A stretch of 64,000 nt of DNA from assembly GCA_003550325.1 (NCBI GenBank), contig QKWP01000127.1, positions 241,125-305,124 on the forward strand. The letters are read 5' to 3'. This DNA is from Gigaspora rosea (lineage: Eukaryota; Glomeromycota; Glomeromycetes; Diversisporales; Gigasporaceae). Position numbers and translations under genes: made by a program. Shown in pieces: positions 33,514 to 45,021 of the stretch; within the stretch, counting starts at the first letter, position 1, and the number at the start of each line of letters is the position of its first letter. The notes below the pieces were generated by a model. That model saw nothing but the letters and a program-made list of their open reading frames with translations. It ran no database searches and was not told the DNA's origin.

Positions 33514-35056
33514 CAGCCAACCATCCATAAAGCAACCTCCTTAAATGCATAACCTCTCTAAATGCATAAAAATTGTCCGGCCCATCGATGGGCTTAATAA
33601 ATAAATGCATATTCCTTATTCTGCAAATGCGAATGATTTTTTCGGCCCATATATATATTAATTTCTCCATAAATGCATATCACGTGATGATCATCATATA
33701 ATAGCCAATCAAATTTCATAAAAATAAAATTAGTAGAGAACAATAAGAAAATGACAATCGAAAATGCTAACACGGTAAGATACTAATGTATTTTATAAAC
33801 TTCAATTTTCATTTCGAATTCTATTTATCATCTTTTTTTTCTTTATAACGTTTTTTATACTTGTATTATATAAGATTTTTCTATTCTATTTTGAAAATTA
33901 CCGTACAGTATTCTCTTTAACGGAAAGAAGGCACCTTAAATTGGCTAATGAATTTTAAGAAATATTAAGGACTTCCATAAAATGCTTTGTTCAAACAATT
34001 AAGTATAGAGGCTTACCTTGAGCCATCTTGTAATGTAAATATTAAATATTTTCGTATATAACAATTATTTTTCTACTTCTAAATAAAACAGAATTTTGAT
34101 GCCGATTAATATATGCTGAGCAAAGAAAAAACAAAAGGAAAAAAAGAAAAAAAAATTATCTTTTATAAAAATTGTTCAACTATATTGTTGAAATGTTCCC
34201 TTTTAGCTTTTTTTCCCCCAAGCATCTAATAAGTATATACAGTATGTTTCTCGAAATACATACGAATTTAAATTAGTGTTAGGTCTTACTTTACATTAGA
34301 TCTTAGTTTAGTAATATTAGATCTTGGCTTTCTTACATTGGTTTTTAGTTTTATTATGTTGAATTTTGGCTTTACTATAAAAAAATTTTTTTTTAATAAA
34401 ACATAATTGTGAATTAAAGGAGTAATAATAGAAAAATGGAGTTCATAATATGGTAAAACAAAAGTGTAAGTTTGTAATACCACAAAGAAAATTCCTACCT
34501 GAGTACAGTCTCTAGTTCATGATATGGAGTGAGCAGTAGAAAAGGGACAAATTTTTTCTAAGTAAAAGTTTTCTTGACTTTAAACTTAAATATCTTAACA
34601 ACTATCTTAATAAATTTAATAAATTTTTTTTATTTTAATTCTATATAATTTCAAGATTAAAATAAAAAAATTTTTTAGCAAATTTGATTAAATAGTTGTC
34701 AAGGTATTTTAGTTTAAAAATTAAAAAAAATTTACTAAAAATGATTTGTCCCTTTTCTACTGACTCACCCCCATATGGTAAAACAAAAAGTGTAAAATCA
34801 CAATAGAGATTGTACTCACAAAGAAAATTTCTACTCAAGTACAGTTTCTAATTTAAATGAATATAGTTGGCAATTATGTCACCATGACATTTCAATATAA
34901 TACAATATATCATATGATAAGATATTATTGGTTAATAACCACATTATGTAACCATAACTATGCTGTATTTCTATTGGCTATTCTATAATTGCAAACCTCT
35001 TTAAATGCATGGCCTGAAGCCAGTCCCAAGGGTATGCATTTATAGAGAGTTGACTG
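33514..35056. mobile_element. pogo-like non-autonomous TIR element
   Basis: TA flanks it at 33512-33513 and 35057-35058. Read inward, the right end is CAGTCAACTCTCTATAAATG, close to the CAGT(C/T)GA(C/A)(T/C)CTC ends of pogo/Tigger elements; the left is CAGCCAACCATCCATAAAG. AAATGCAT motifs repeat under both ends. No DDE transposase is present. The interior holds a tandem duplication of a ~90-base segment (near 34440 and 34765) separated by a MITE. Confidence 0.65.
34515..34785. mobile_element. Foldback MITE (AGTAGAAAAGGG family) nested in the pogo-like element
   Basis: Left arm GAGCAGTAGAAAAGGGACAA and right arm, read inward, GAGTCAGTAGAAAAGGGACA continue inward through inverted arms of about 100 bases. 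The sequence ATATGG borders both sides. Same ends as the short element at 1372-1457. Confidence 0.75.
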
Positions 35057-35857
35057 TAGTAAATACTATTAAAAAAATCCAACTTATTTTTAAATATTTT
35101 ATCTATTTCTGGATATTATTTTTAGAATACAAAACTGTAACTATATTAAAATATCAGTTTTCGAATTGTTGAATAAATAGGTTCATCACTAGTATTTACA
35201 ATAAAGATAGTATTATATACTGGCATACATGCTATGTTTAAGCTCAAAATAGAATTTCTATCCACATACCAAAGTCCATAATTAAAGCCTTGCTATTATT
35301 TATCTATATATTTGAAATAATAAGAGGTTGAAAGTGATTTAAAATACTAATATAGCATGGATTCATGTACTATCTAAATATTATCATAAGCTAATTGCAG
35401 GTATGTCTGATCAGGTTGCTGCTTGTATTAAAGCAAAAGGAGGACCTATAAAACATTAAACCGAAAATAATTTTTATGTTTTGTAAAAAAAATATATATA
35501 TAAGTAAAAAAAATTTTGAATTTGGATTTTCGGTCAAATGAAAAAACTATATTTACAGTTTTTTTTGTATAACTTTAGTGTAAACTAATTAAATTACACA
35601 AAATTTTAGTATATTATATTTTGGAATCTACCAAACACGTGACATAAAGTTCGTGCTGTTTTACTTACCTGATCCCAAGTAATAAATTTTTAAAAAGTGA
35701 CCACAATAATATGGTAGGCCACTGTATGAATAATCTATATAAGCTTATATTTGGCATCTAGTAAATTTTTTGGCTAGCACTTTTATATTGATATATATTA
35801 GCTATATTTTAAATATTAGATCAGACTTTTAAAAGTTTTTACCTTTTTTTGAAATAC
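35057..35857. other. AT-rich DNA, nothing recognised
   Basis: No frame, RNA gene or element end supported. Confidence 0.4.
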
Positions 35858-36045
35858 AGTATTCTCTAAAAAAAACCAATTTATAGTATTTTAAAAAAAA
35901 AACTAATTTATATTTTCTAAAAAAAAAAACTAAATTATATTCTCTAAAAAAAAACTAAATTATATTTTCAGAAAAATAAAAACTGAATATATTCTTTAAA
36001 AAAAGAAAAACAGAATTATATTCTCTAAAAAAAACTACCTTTTTA
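35858..36045. repeat. ~28-bp minisatellite
   Basis: Six or more degenerate units of about 28 bases, each close to TATATTCTCTAAAAAAAAAC + TAAAT, with indels in the A run. Confidence 0.8.
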
Positions 36046-36599
36046 TCCAATACCTACTTTTCAAATATAATCTTTTTTAAAAAAAGGGCCTGTATTAGCA
36101 ATTTTTCAAATATGACATCATATAGATTGTTTGGAGTTGAACTTAATTATTAGAACCCAAGAATAGAAAATAAGTAGAATAGTATTATTCCAATATTAGA
36201 CAAGAATATTACAATCTAGCAATAAAGCCTATACTTATCTTATAGCTTCATAATATTATCTAGAGCTCTTTCTGTTTGATTCTAGTTAAGCCTTGATTTA
36301 ACTTTTTTACTTTATTGTTATTTTTTCATAAATCTAAATTGCATTTTAGTAAAACCAGGAATATATTTTTTATAATAACTTCTATAAGAGATTTACTTAT
36401 TAATTATAGTAAATAAAAGATTAAACAAATAATTTCTTCAAGCAAATTATAGAAAAATGAAAGAAGAAGATATATTTTACTAATTCTTTTTTTAAATATT
36501 CTTTTAAAAGTAAAACCAACCCTAATTTTAAAACCTGTTCTATCTGTGCTATTATTTCCAGAGTGGCAGAACCAATAAAATCTTTAAACAAACTATACA

Positions 36600-37625
36600 A
36601 AAATTTTAATATTATTTTTTTTATTTTTTTTAATTTAGTTTAATTTTATTTTTAAATTATTATTTTTTTTTATTTATTTTTGTTTTTTTATATTAGTTTT
36701 TATTTTTTTAATTTATTTTTAATTTTTTATTTATTTTTTTAAAGAATATTTTTAATTTACACCACAGGTGATTATCACCTATAGTAAATTTGCCAATTAA
36801 AATTCAGGATCAGGTGTAACATGTAAATCAATCTTTGTGTAACAAAAACAAAGAAATTTTTAAAAATTGCTAAAATTGCTTCTAGCCTAAAAACTTGCCT
36901 ATAAGACTACTTTTTTTTATGCAAAAAAAAAAAAATTTCTTATAAAATTTTGGTATAAACTATGCCCCCCTGCTCCATCCCAGTTCTTATCCTTACCCTA
37001 ATATTAAAAAATTTAACTTTTACTTAATAAAAATTGTTTGTTTTTATTTATTTATTTATTACAGGTGATAATCAACTGTGGTGAACATTAGTTAATTTCT
37101 TTTTTAAAATTTTAATATTATTTGCTGTTTTTTGTTTTTTTATAAATTATTTATTTTTTTAATTTATTTTAATTTGATTTATTTTATTTTTAAATTTTTT
37201 TTTTCAATTTTTTTTAAATTAGTATTTTTTAATTTTTTATTTGTTTTTATTTGTTTTTTTGATTTGTTTTTATTTTTTTTAATTTGGTTTAATTTTTTAT
37301 TCATTTTTTCATTTTTTTAAAAAATTATTTTTATTTTTTTTACTTTATTTTAATTTTATTTTTAATTTTTTTAAATTATTTTATATTTATTTTTTAATTT
37401 GTTTGAATTATTTAATTACTTTTTCATTTTTTTAAATTAATTTTATTTTTATTTTTTAATTTGTTTTATTTTATTTTTTAAAGTATTTTTTTTGTTATTT
37501 TTTTATTTTTTATTTTTTTAATTCATTTTAAGTTTATTTTTTAGATTACTTTGTTTATTTAAATTATTTTATTTTAATTTTTATTATTTTTTTAATTTTA
37601 AATTATTTGTTTTTCATATAACTAC
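36600..37625 (-). repeat. A-rich composite repeat, copy 2 (inverted)
   Basis: The reverse complement reproduces 2430-3490: a long A-rich tract (here T-rich, 37095-37610), the core (36755-37092) with CACCACAGGTGATTATCACC ends, and a shorter A-rich tail. The core similarity extends past the inverted ends into AACTAATG on one side and TAAATTA on the other, so the mobile unit is larger than the core. Confidence 0.7.
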
Positions 37626-37727
37626 AAAATAATACATAGGGAGTTATTTTAAATTTTAGTCTGAATTAAGCTTAATTTAGACTAAAATTTGAAACTACAC
37701 CCTATTGTATTATTTATGATTATACAG
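37612..37727. mobile_element. Small foldback element
   Basis: Arms of about 55 bases meet at TGAATTAAGCTTAATTTA; the outer parts read AAATAATACATAGGG and its near complement. The same core, CTGAATTAAGCTTAATTTAG, is the centre of a related foldback at 55351-55426. Confidence 0.75.
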
Positions 37728-37902
37728 TATTTTTATTATTTTTAATTTTACTTTTTTTATATGTTGAAGATATTAAAAAAAAAGGGGAAAGGGAAATATT
37801 AATCAAAAAATTTAATTAACAATAAATTTTAAATTTCTGTAACTTAATTTTTTATATTAAACACATTATGTAATTACCTAATAGTCACCTGATACATTTA
37901 AC

Positions 37903-38188
37903 AGGACCCTGAACATCTAGTATAGAGGTCATATTTTAAGTTTTTAGCAAAAACATCTGAAATTTAAGAAGCAAAAAAACAGTTTTGGCAATTATCTTGG
38001 CATCCTGTAGTCCAATTTGAATAAACTTTTTTTAAAATGAAGCTCTTAGTGAAGCGCATCTAACAAAAAAAAAGTCTATTCAATTCTTATCACTGAATCA
38101 AATGTTATTTAAAAAAATGTAAATTTATAGTTTTTAGCAAATTGGACAAAAATTGGCAAAATCCTATATGAGAGATGCCTGGGGTCCT
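37903..38188. mobile_element. Foldback MITE with perfect 8-bp duplication (R2)
   Basis: CATTTAAC flanks it exactly at 37895-37902 and 38189-38196. Read inward, the ends are AGGACCCTGAACATCT and AGGACCCCAGGCATCT. The two halves are inverted along most of their length. Half-copies lie at 48887-49110 and, inverted, at about 50655-50795. The 8-bp duplication fits a hAT-mobilised element; it has no coding capacity. Confidence 0.8.
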
Positions 38189-38379
38189 CATTTAACCAAT
38201 CAATTCCAAATTAGTCTAAAAATCAAAACAAATAATAATCACATGATGTGAGACCAAAAGAATATTAAAGATTTTGTATAATTATATAATTAATATACCA
38301 ATATATCAAACAAATAAAAGAAGTGCAGTAAATTACGTAATTTTTTAAAGGGGTCCTCATCTATTACATCCTATATTTG

Positions 38380-39020
38380 TAGTCTAAATAGCCATTAATA
38401 TTGAAATAACATGATTATTTAGTTAATTACAAATAGTTGCTACATATTAAAGTCTAAATTCTACTAAGTTAATTAATAAATATCGATTAAGTAAACTTGT
38501 TTGGAAGATAAAAATATACATAGTCTAAAATTTTTATTAAAATTAAAGAAATTTTTATTATTTAACTTGTAATTTTTACATTCATCAAATATATTTTTTA
38601 AAAAATTTTAAATTTTCTGACAAACATAAAAATCAAAAGTTAATTAATAAAAAACTCTCCAATACTTATAAAAATTTTGCATTAAGTATATTTTGATCTG
38701 CTGTATAAGTTTATTTAAGCAATTTAATCAAATTGCTTAGTAATTTTTAGAATTTACTATGTAGCAACTTTTGTCGATTGTGGGTTGAATATATTTTTTA
38801 AAAAAATTTTAATTTTCTGTTAAACGTAAAAATCAAAAGTCAATTAATAAAAATTCTCTAAACTTATAAAAATTTTATAGTAAGTGTATTTTGACCTGCT
38901 GAATAAGTTTACTTAAGTGATCTTAATTGATTTGCTTAGTAAAATTTAAACTTTACTATATAGCGACTTTAATCATTGTAGGGTAGCTTATTTTTAGATC
39001 AAAGATGTTTTTGAGCTTTT
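38380..39020. repeat. Repeat R1, copy b, with internal tandem duplication
   Basis: Matches 1090-1610. A ~205-base segment around AAAATCAAAAGTTAATTAAT / AAAATCAAAAGTCAATTAAT is present twice (about 38580-38785 and 38786-38995). Bordered by TAAAGTCTAAATTCTACTAA and CTTTACTATATAGCG motifs. Confidence 0.6.
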
Positions 39021-40144
39021 TTAAAAATTATAAAATTTGATTGGTCAATAGTCCTATCGCTTGAGGGGTCAGGACCTATATAATCCCTAATCACATAATT
39101 TACTGCACTTCTCTAAAGCAGAACCTTTACTTCAATTTTAAATAAAAATAAAAGAAAGTAAGCTTAAGTTGTTTTGAAAGTTCTTTTATATATTTTTAAT
39201 CAAAAGTTTTTCTCTATTGTAATCTATTTTAGTATTATTATAAAATTTGTTCTAAGAATCTGTTCTAACTTTGTTAGTATCTGTTTTGTTAAAACCTTGT
39301 CTGTCCCAAAGTTTATTTCAAACCTAAATTATATAATTTTTTTATAACTTTTAGTGCTAAATTGGTTAAATACCCTTTTCTTTTGAAATAATAGTTACAA
39401 TAGTAATGCTAAATCTTGTTAAGATTTGAATAGTAGAACAAATACAAACATAGTAAAGACCATATAATAAATTTACTAATTAAGATTTTTTGATGATATG
39501 CATGTTTTGCAATTAGAGACCCAATATTCTAACTGCTAAATAATTACTCATTATAATTACTATCATTATTAATATAAAATTTAGACTAATAACTTTTTGA
39601 CTATTAAAGATATATGAATAAAAATTTCTTTATTAAATTCTTGTAATATTCTTTTTAAGATAATAGAACTCTTTTTTTATTGTCATAAAATTAATTATGT
39701 TTTAGTGATTAGTTTTCACTTTAACTTATATAAAATAAAAAAAAAAGCTCTATTGCTTTAAAGAGAATGTTAAAGAAAATCTAATAAATATAATTTTGCA
39801 TATATTTATGAGTAGTTTAGAAGTTATATCAGTCTAAAACTTTATATATTTTGTGTTATTAAACAAAATAATTCACAAAAAATTTTTATTATTAAAATTT
39901 GATATATAATCTTCACTATATTTGTAGATCATATGATATTTCATACTTTAAAGCTTCATGTGTCATAATAATTTAAAATTATATATTATTTTTAATTACA
40001 TATATTGTGATCTCACAGAAAATGTGCTATAATTTAAATCAATATTACTTTCTAATATAGTTGTATTTTGATTCTATTTTTTAAAAGCTATTCAAATTAG
40101 AGTTAATATACTATCTGGATATATTTTTTATATTTGGATTAGAG
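39021..40144. other. AT-rich DNA, nothing recognised
   Basis: No coding frame or element ends could be supported in this stretch. Confidence 0.4.
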
Positions 40145-40345
40145 TTAGTATTAGACAATATCCAAATAAATTTTATTGGACAATTGGACAATTGGACATT
40201 TGAACATAGCCAAATGTCGAAATAATTTTTGGTCCTTCTAGTATTGGACAATATTCAAATAAATTGTGAAATTATTGAACAATGTTCAAATTGTTAATTA
40301 ATATATGTCCAATTGTTCAATAATTTTATTGGACAATTTTAATAA
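40145..40345. repeat. TTGGACAAT motif cluster, left block
   Basis: About eight copies of TTGGACAAT or its complement occur within 200 bases; a second cluster of ATTGTCCAAAT motifs lies at 42790-42845. The motif resembles the subterminal TTGGACA repeats of the hAT MITE at 3550-3785. The two clusters may be the ends of one larger, nested element, but its borders were not resolved. Confidence 0.4.
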
Positions 40346-40556
40346 TATAATAACAAAAGCTTTATCATATGTGTCTAAAAATAGGCTAGTACCTAAAGTT
40401 AACTACTCCTCTTTTTGGTCAAAAAACTTATGTCTTTGATCCAAAAATAAGTTACCCCATATCAACAATATTTGCTATATAGTAAAGTCCAAATTCTACT
40501 ATTTTAATTTATTATTATTGCTAAGTAAACATATTCAAAAGATCAAAATACATATA

Positions 40557-41950
40557 AGGTAGATATACCTAATTTGGTGCAATGCCTAATTTGGTGCACT
40601 AATGATATTTTATGAACTGTTAATCAGAATCACGTGATTTTGGTACCATTCGATTCATCTCATCGAGACAAATCAAATAGTATCAAAATCATATGACTCT
40701 GATCAATAGTTTACAAGATATTATCATTTAACCTGAATAACCTATTTATATATATTCTTTGAAAATTAGTATAAAATCGTAGATAAATTTTGATAAACTA
40801 GTCCATTTTGACAATTTTACTGCCAAAATAACTGCCTTGAAGAGATGATTCCAACGAGCTTAAAATTGTTAAAATCCAATCATGGGATCACAGATCGTTA
40901 AGAATTTCATATTACCATATTCCTCAGAAAATAAGCACTCCCTTTTTACTATAAGGTGCTTATTTTTGGGTACTTCACGAATAATTAAAAAATTTGATTA
41001 CAAAAAGCAACCCTTGTTCGATTCAACGTTATTATCATAGTATGGGCCAACTAAAAACTTAAAGTCAATGATATGTGGCAATTATTATAGCTAAAAAAAT
41101 TGATATAATGTTTAAATTTATGATTTGCATTCTTATAAATTTGTAATTTGCTTTGATCTTTATACAACTATAATACTGGTTTATTAAAAGGATACAGTAA
41201 TACCACTAGTAAATAAAATTGTCATTCATGGTTATAATTTTGCTAACGAAACTAAGAAACCAAAAAAAAGTGTTGTTGTAGTTAATTCAAGTATATGCTT
41301 ATAAAAAGCTGGGGGTGCTTATTTTTGGGTATTATATAATTTTGGGGTGCTTATATTTGGGGGTGCTTATTTTCGGAGCAATACGGTACTTTGAATAAAA
41401 ATTAATTAGTTTAACTAAGCTAATTTTTATCAAAATAATAAGAAAATCTTTAACGAACTTGTGATCACATAATTAGATTTTAATGATTTTGGGCTTGTTG
41501 GAATTGTCTCTTCAAGGTGGTTAATTTGGTAGTAAAATCATCAATAACGGACCAGTCTGTCAAAAGCTATCGATGATTTTATGTTAAATTCAAATTTTGC
41601 TTTACACAGTTTATTTTAATTAAATGATAATATCTTGTGAACTATTGATCATAATCGTAATGATTTGAATGGTACCAAAATCATATAATTTGGATCAATG
41701 GTTAACAAGATATTATTAGTGATCTTTAGTGCACCAAATTAGGCACTGCACCAAATTGGACTATGTTTTTAAGATAATTGTTAAAATGTGATATCTTATA
41801 ATTGAGTAATTAGACTTGAGTAATTTTGGTATTATTTAATTCGTCTTGATGAGATGAATCAAATGGTATCAAAATCATCTGATTCTGATCAATATGTTAC
41901 GTAGTATTCATCATAGAAACTTAGGTGCACCTAATTAGGCATATCTACCT
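40557..41950. mobile_element. TIR element with ~170-bp inverted repeats and TA target
   Basis: TA flanks both sides. Read inward, the ends are AGGTAGATATACCTAATTTG and AGGTAGATATGCCTAATTAG; similarity continues about 170 bases through CAGAATCACGTGATTTTGGT. A second inverted pair inside (TTGGTGCACTAATGATAT near 40594 and TTTAGTGCACCAA near 41720) suggests duplicated or nested ends. No transposase. A smaller MITE occupies 40915-41387. Confidence 0.75.
40915..41387. mobile_element. Nested mariner-like MITE (AATAAGCACCCC ends)
   Basis: TA at 40913-40914 and 41388-41389. Read inward, the ends are CCATATTCCTCAGAAAATAA and CCGTATTGCTCCGAAAATAA, each followed by GCACTCCC/GCACCCCC and further GGTGCTTATTTTTGGG repeats. 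It lies inside the 40557-41950 element, giving a three-level nest with repeat R1. Non-coding. Confidence 0.75.
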
Positions 41951-42593
41951 TATTATATAATTTTTAACAAGATTGAAAAACATTCAATTATTTGACTTTT
42001 AATTTTTACATTTAAGAAAAAATTAAAATTTGTTAAAAAAAATATTTAACAAATGTAAAAATTAAAAGTTAAATAATAAAAAGTTCTTTGATTTGTATAA
42101 AAATTGTAGCATATGCATTTTGATCTTTTGAACATATTTCTTAAGCACTTATAATCGATTTACATAGTAAAATTTGGATAGTAACTACTTGCAATTACTA
42201 GGCCAAGATTAAATAATTTTTTTTAAGGGTAGAGTGTACAAATTTCCAATTTCATATAAAATTGATTGTAGATCAATGTTGTGTAATCAAATTATATGAT
42301 ATCAGATGATTTACATGTAAACATCATATAATCTGACCAATTAATTCTTTGTACAACCTACAAAAATCATATAGCGTCCTACAAAAATTTAATTATATAT
42401 AAAGTTAAAGCAATAGATATTGTGCAACTTCATTATTATAAACAAACTATTTAAACCTACCTATTATATAAATTTTATACAAATTGATCAAGATCTTAAA
42501 AAAATTTATCAGAAGCATTTTTTTATTTACTATATAAAATTTTAATATACCATGTAAATCATATAAAAAATGATCTACGTTTACCTACCCTTA

Positions 42594-42745
42594 GGGCAGT
42601 GTCATTAATCACCTGATTATTTTTTATCAGAGGCCTACCCCCTCCCTCTTCCTCAATATATAAATAGTCAGGTTCTTATATATAATTTCAACTTTTTTTT
42701 ACCCCCCTCCCCCCCTAAAAAATTACCTGATTTTTGTTACTCCCC
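42594..42745. mobile_element. MITE with TTA duplication (PIF/Harbinger-like)
   Basis: TTA at 42591-42593 and 42746-42748. Read inward, the ends are GGGCAGTGTCATTAATCACC and GGGGAGTAACAAAAATCAGG, followed by AGGGGGG/CCCCCTCC runs as in the MITE at 7568-7728. 152 bp. Confidence 0.7.
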
Positions 42746-42860
42746 TTAATGTTCAATAAAAAAAGTTATTATGTTCAATTAAATTATTTAAACAATTGAA
42801 TATTGTCCAAATATCCAAATATTCAAATTGTCCAAATGTTCAATATTATAGCATGCTATC

Positions 42861-43637
42861 CCTGATCCAGATTAATCTAGTTTTATTATAGTATTATCCA
42901 GATTTAAATTTAAAACTGGATTTATTAATATCCAAATATAAAACACTACATCACATTATATCATATGACAAAATATATTCAAATATATAAATCCAGATAG
43001 AGGTGTTACTCTAATTCAGATTAAATTTGGAATTTCTTTTATAAATCTGGTTTATAATTCAAGTTTGAACTAATCTGAACTTAGAGTAGATATCAGATTA
43101 AAAAAAAAATAATTAATAATCATAATAATAATACATAATATATTTATTACTAGTAAAAGAACTTAGTAATAAAAAAGATTTTTAAAAAAATATACTAATT
43201 GCTACATCAAGATTAGTGTTCTAATTTGTCTCAAATATCCCAACCTGGATTATCTATGGGTTCTTATACAGTTAACCTGGGTGAGTCTTGATAATAAAAA
43301 AATTCTGCTATAGTTAATCATATTCCTGGTGAGTTCTAATAAAAATAAATTCTGCTATAGGTTACTTATGGGTATAATCCATAATTTTACATTGAATTCA
43401 GCTTTGAATAGATTATTTAGCACTTTGGTTCAATACTAATTTTTCTAATTTTTTTTCAGTTACAATTTTGGCCTCAATAGTTAATAATCATGAGGTAACA
43501 GTATTGATATAACATTTGGCTTATTTTGTAAGTAATACAAACTCTTTGAAAGGAAATAAACAATTAGATAATGCAAATTTTAAGCTATAACCTCTTAATA
43601 TTTGAATAAATCATGAAAAATTTTATTACAAATTGAT
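42861..43637. other. AT-rich DNA, nothing recognised
   Basis: No gene or element ends supported between the TTGGACAAT cluster and the LTR retrotransposon. Confidence 0.4.
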
Positions 43638-43642
43638 ACCGG

Positions 43643-44133
43643 TATTGTGGCAAGGGAGAGACTTCCTAAACTCATGTGCCAAATTTAGCTACTGGGCCAC
43701 AATCATTAAGGGTTCGGAAATTTATAAACGAAGGTACTTTTATTATTAAATATTTTGGGAGAGCGATTTATATACATGTGAGTAAGGAAGGTATCTATCT
43801 AAAATTAAAAAGAAATGCTATCTGCTCCTTCTCTTCATAAAGCGACTCTTTTATATTCCCACCAGAATTACCCAATTACCAAATATGAGGTAAGAGCTAC
43901 GAATATTTACAGGAAATGTGGTATTGGGAATTTACTACACAGAAATGTAGTAATAGGAAAAAATAAAGTAATGGTTCGCGGAAAAATGTAGTCACTGAAT
44001 CGGGTAATGTACGATCATCAAAATGTAGTAATTGATGCGAGTAACCGATTGATTTTCAAATGTAATCATTAGTCTCGTGATTAAAAGCCGGTCTAAAATC
44101 GATCCCTATCGGCATTGACAAAAATTTTGAACA
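43643..44133 (-). repeat. 3' LTR
   Basis: Homologous to 47012-47529. In element orientation it starts TGTTCAAAAT immediately after the polypurine tract. Confidence 0.85.
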
Positions 44134-44169
44134 TCTTCCCCCGTTTGAAGCATGAGCTTCGTCGAATCA

Positions 44170-45021
44170 CTACCATTTCCTTCCTGCATGGATTTGTTCG
44201 CCAATTGACTTCAAAAAGACTTGTTTTTTTTTTTTATGTTCACAATTCAGGTGATTGCTGCAGAATACTTTTGTGAGTTTTTTTTTTTTTTTTATATATA
44301 CTTTTGTTATATATATCCTTTTTTCCCGGTCACCTAGATTGTTGTGGATAAATGGTAGTTGTCTACCAATATCTTCACTGGTCTTTCGAATTCGAAATTT
44401 GAAGGTCATGCGACAACTTCGGATTTCTTTGGACCTATCCGGTAAGTTTTTGAAGTGTTTCTTCTTTTTTTCCTTAATTCTTAATTTTGCAGCTTCACAT
44501 CCGTTAATTCTCTTTTCTATCTGGGGACTTACTAAAATCTCATTTGTTATTTTACTTCCTCTACGCCTTTTATTCTCGTTGGGAACTTCATCCACCATAT
44601 CATTCTGTGGCGTTCGTTTCTCCAATACCGCATGTCTAATATTCTCGACTTTCAACATCCACGTCTTGCATACATCATCAAGATTCTCTCCACATGCTTC
44701 TTTTCTTTTATCGTCATCCTTCTTTCGTTCTGGCAGCTCCCTTTCATTTCTAGTTGAATTGGTTTGAACCTTAAACGATTCGATTTTCGTCTTCCAGGCC
44801 TTATACGCGGCTTCAAAAATTTTACGACTCTTGATTACTACTTCATCCTTTTCGATAATTTTATTCACTGAATCTTTATCCTTGGCACCTTTTTCTTTCT
44901 CATGAAATTGGAGTGGCAGAGTTCTTCCATGGGTCACATGAACATTAAATTCTTTTTGGTCGCTAAGAAAAGGTGCGTGATACTTACCCTTTATAACAAT
45001 GCCCAAGTTTATATATTGCAT
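44170..45021 (-). other. Unidentified lysine-rich frame inside the LTR retrotransposon
   Basis: The 3' part of the element holds a 283-codon frame rich in Lys, Glu and Arg without a recognised domain, and the neighbouring internal region (45050-45700) encodes loosely repeated modules with a YQNE-like motif. It is element-borne, is not a host gene, and takes the place where pol would normally lie. Confidence 0.4.

Larger units (their letters stand above)
40425..42190. repeat. Repeat R1, copy c, split by a TIR element
   Basis: The left part (40425-40554) ends AAAGATCAAAATACATA; the right part (41953-42190) carries the inverted counterpart TGCATTTTGATCTTTTGAAC and TACATAGTAAAATTTGGAT. The intervening 1.4 kb is the element at 40557-41950. 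Confidence 0.65.

Noticed and set aside
37132-37320. 62-codon Phe-rich frame
   Set aside because: It is a product of the T-rich tract of the composite repeat.
44255-44767. 170-codon plus-strand frame, Phe/Ser-rich
   Set aside because: It is the complement of the Lys/Glu-rich element frame on the minus strand; the composition is that of a shadow frame.
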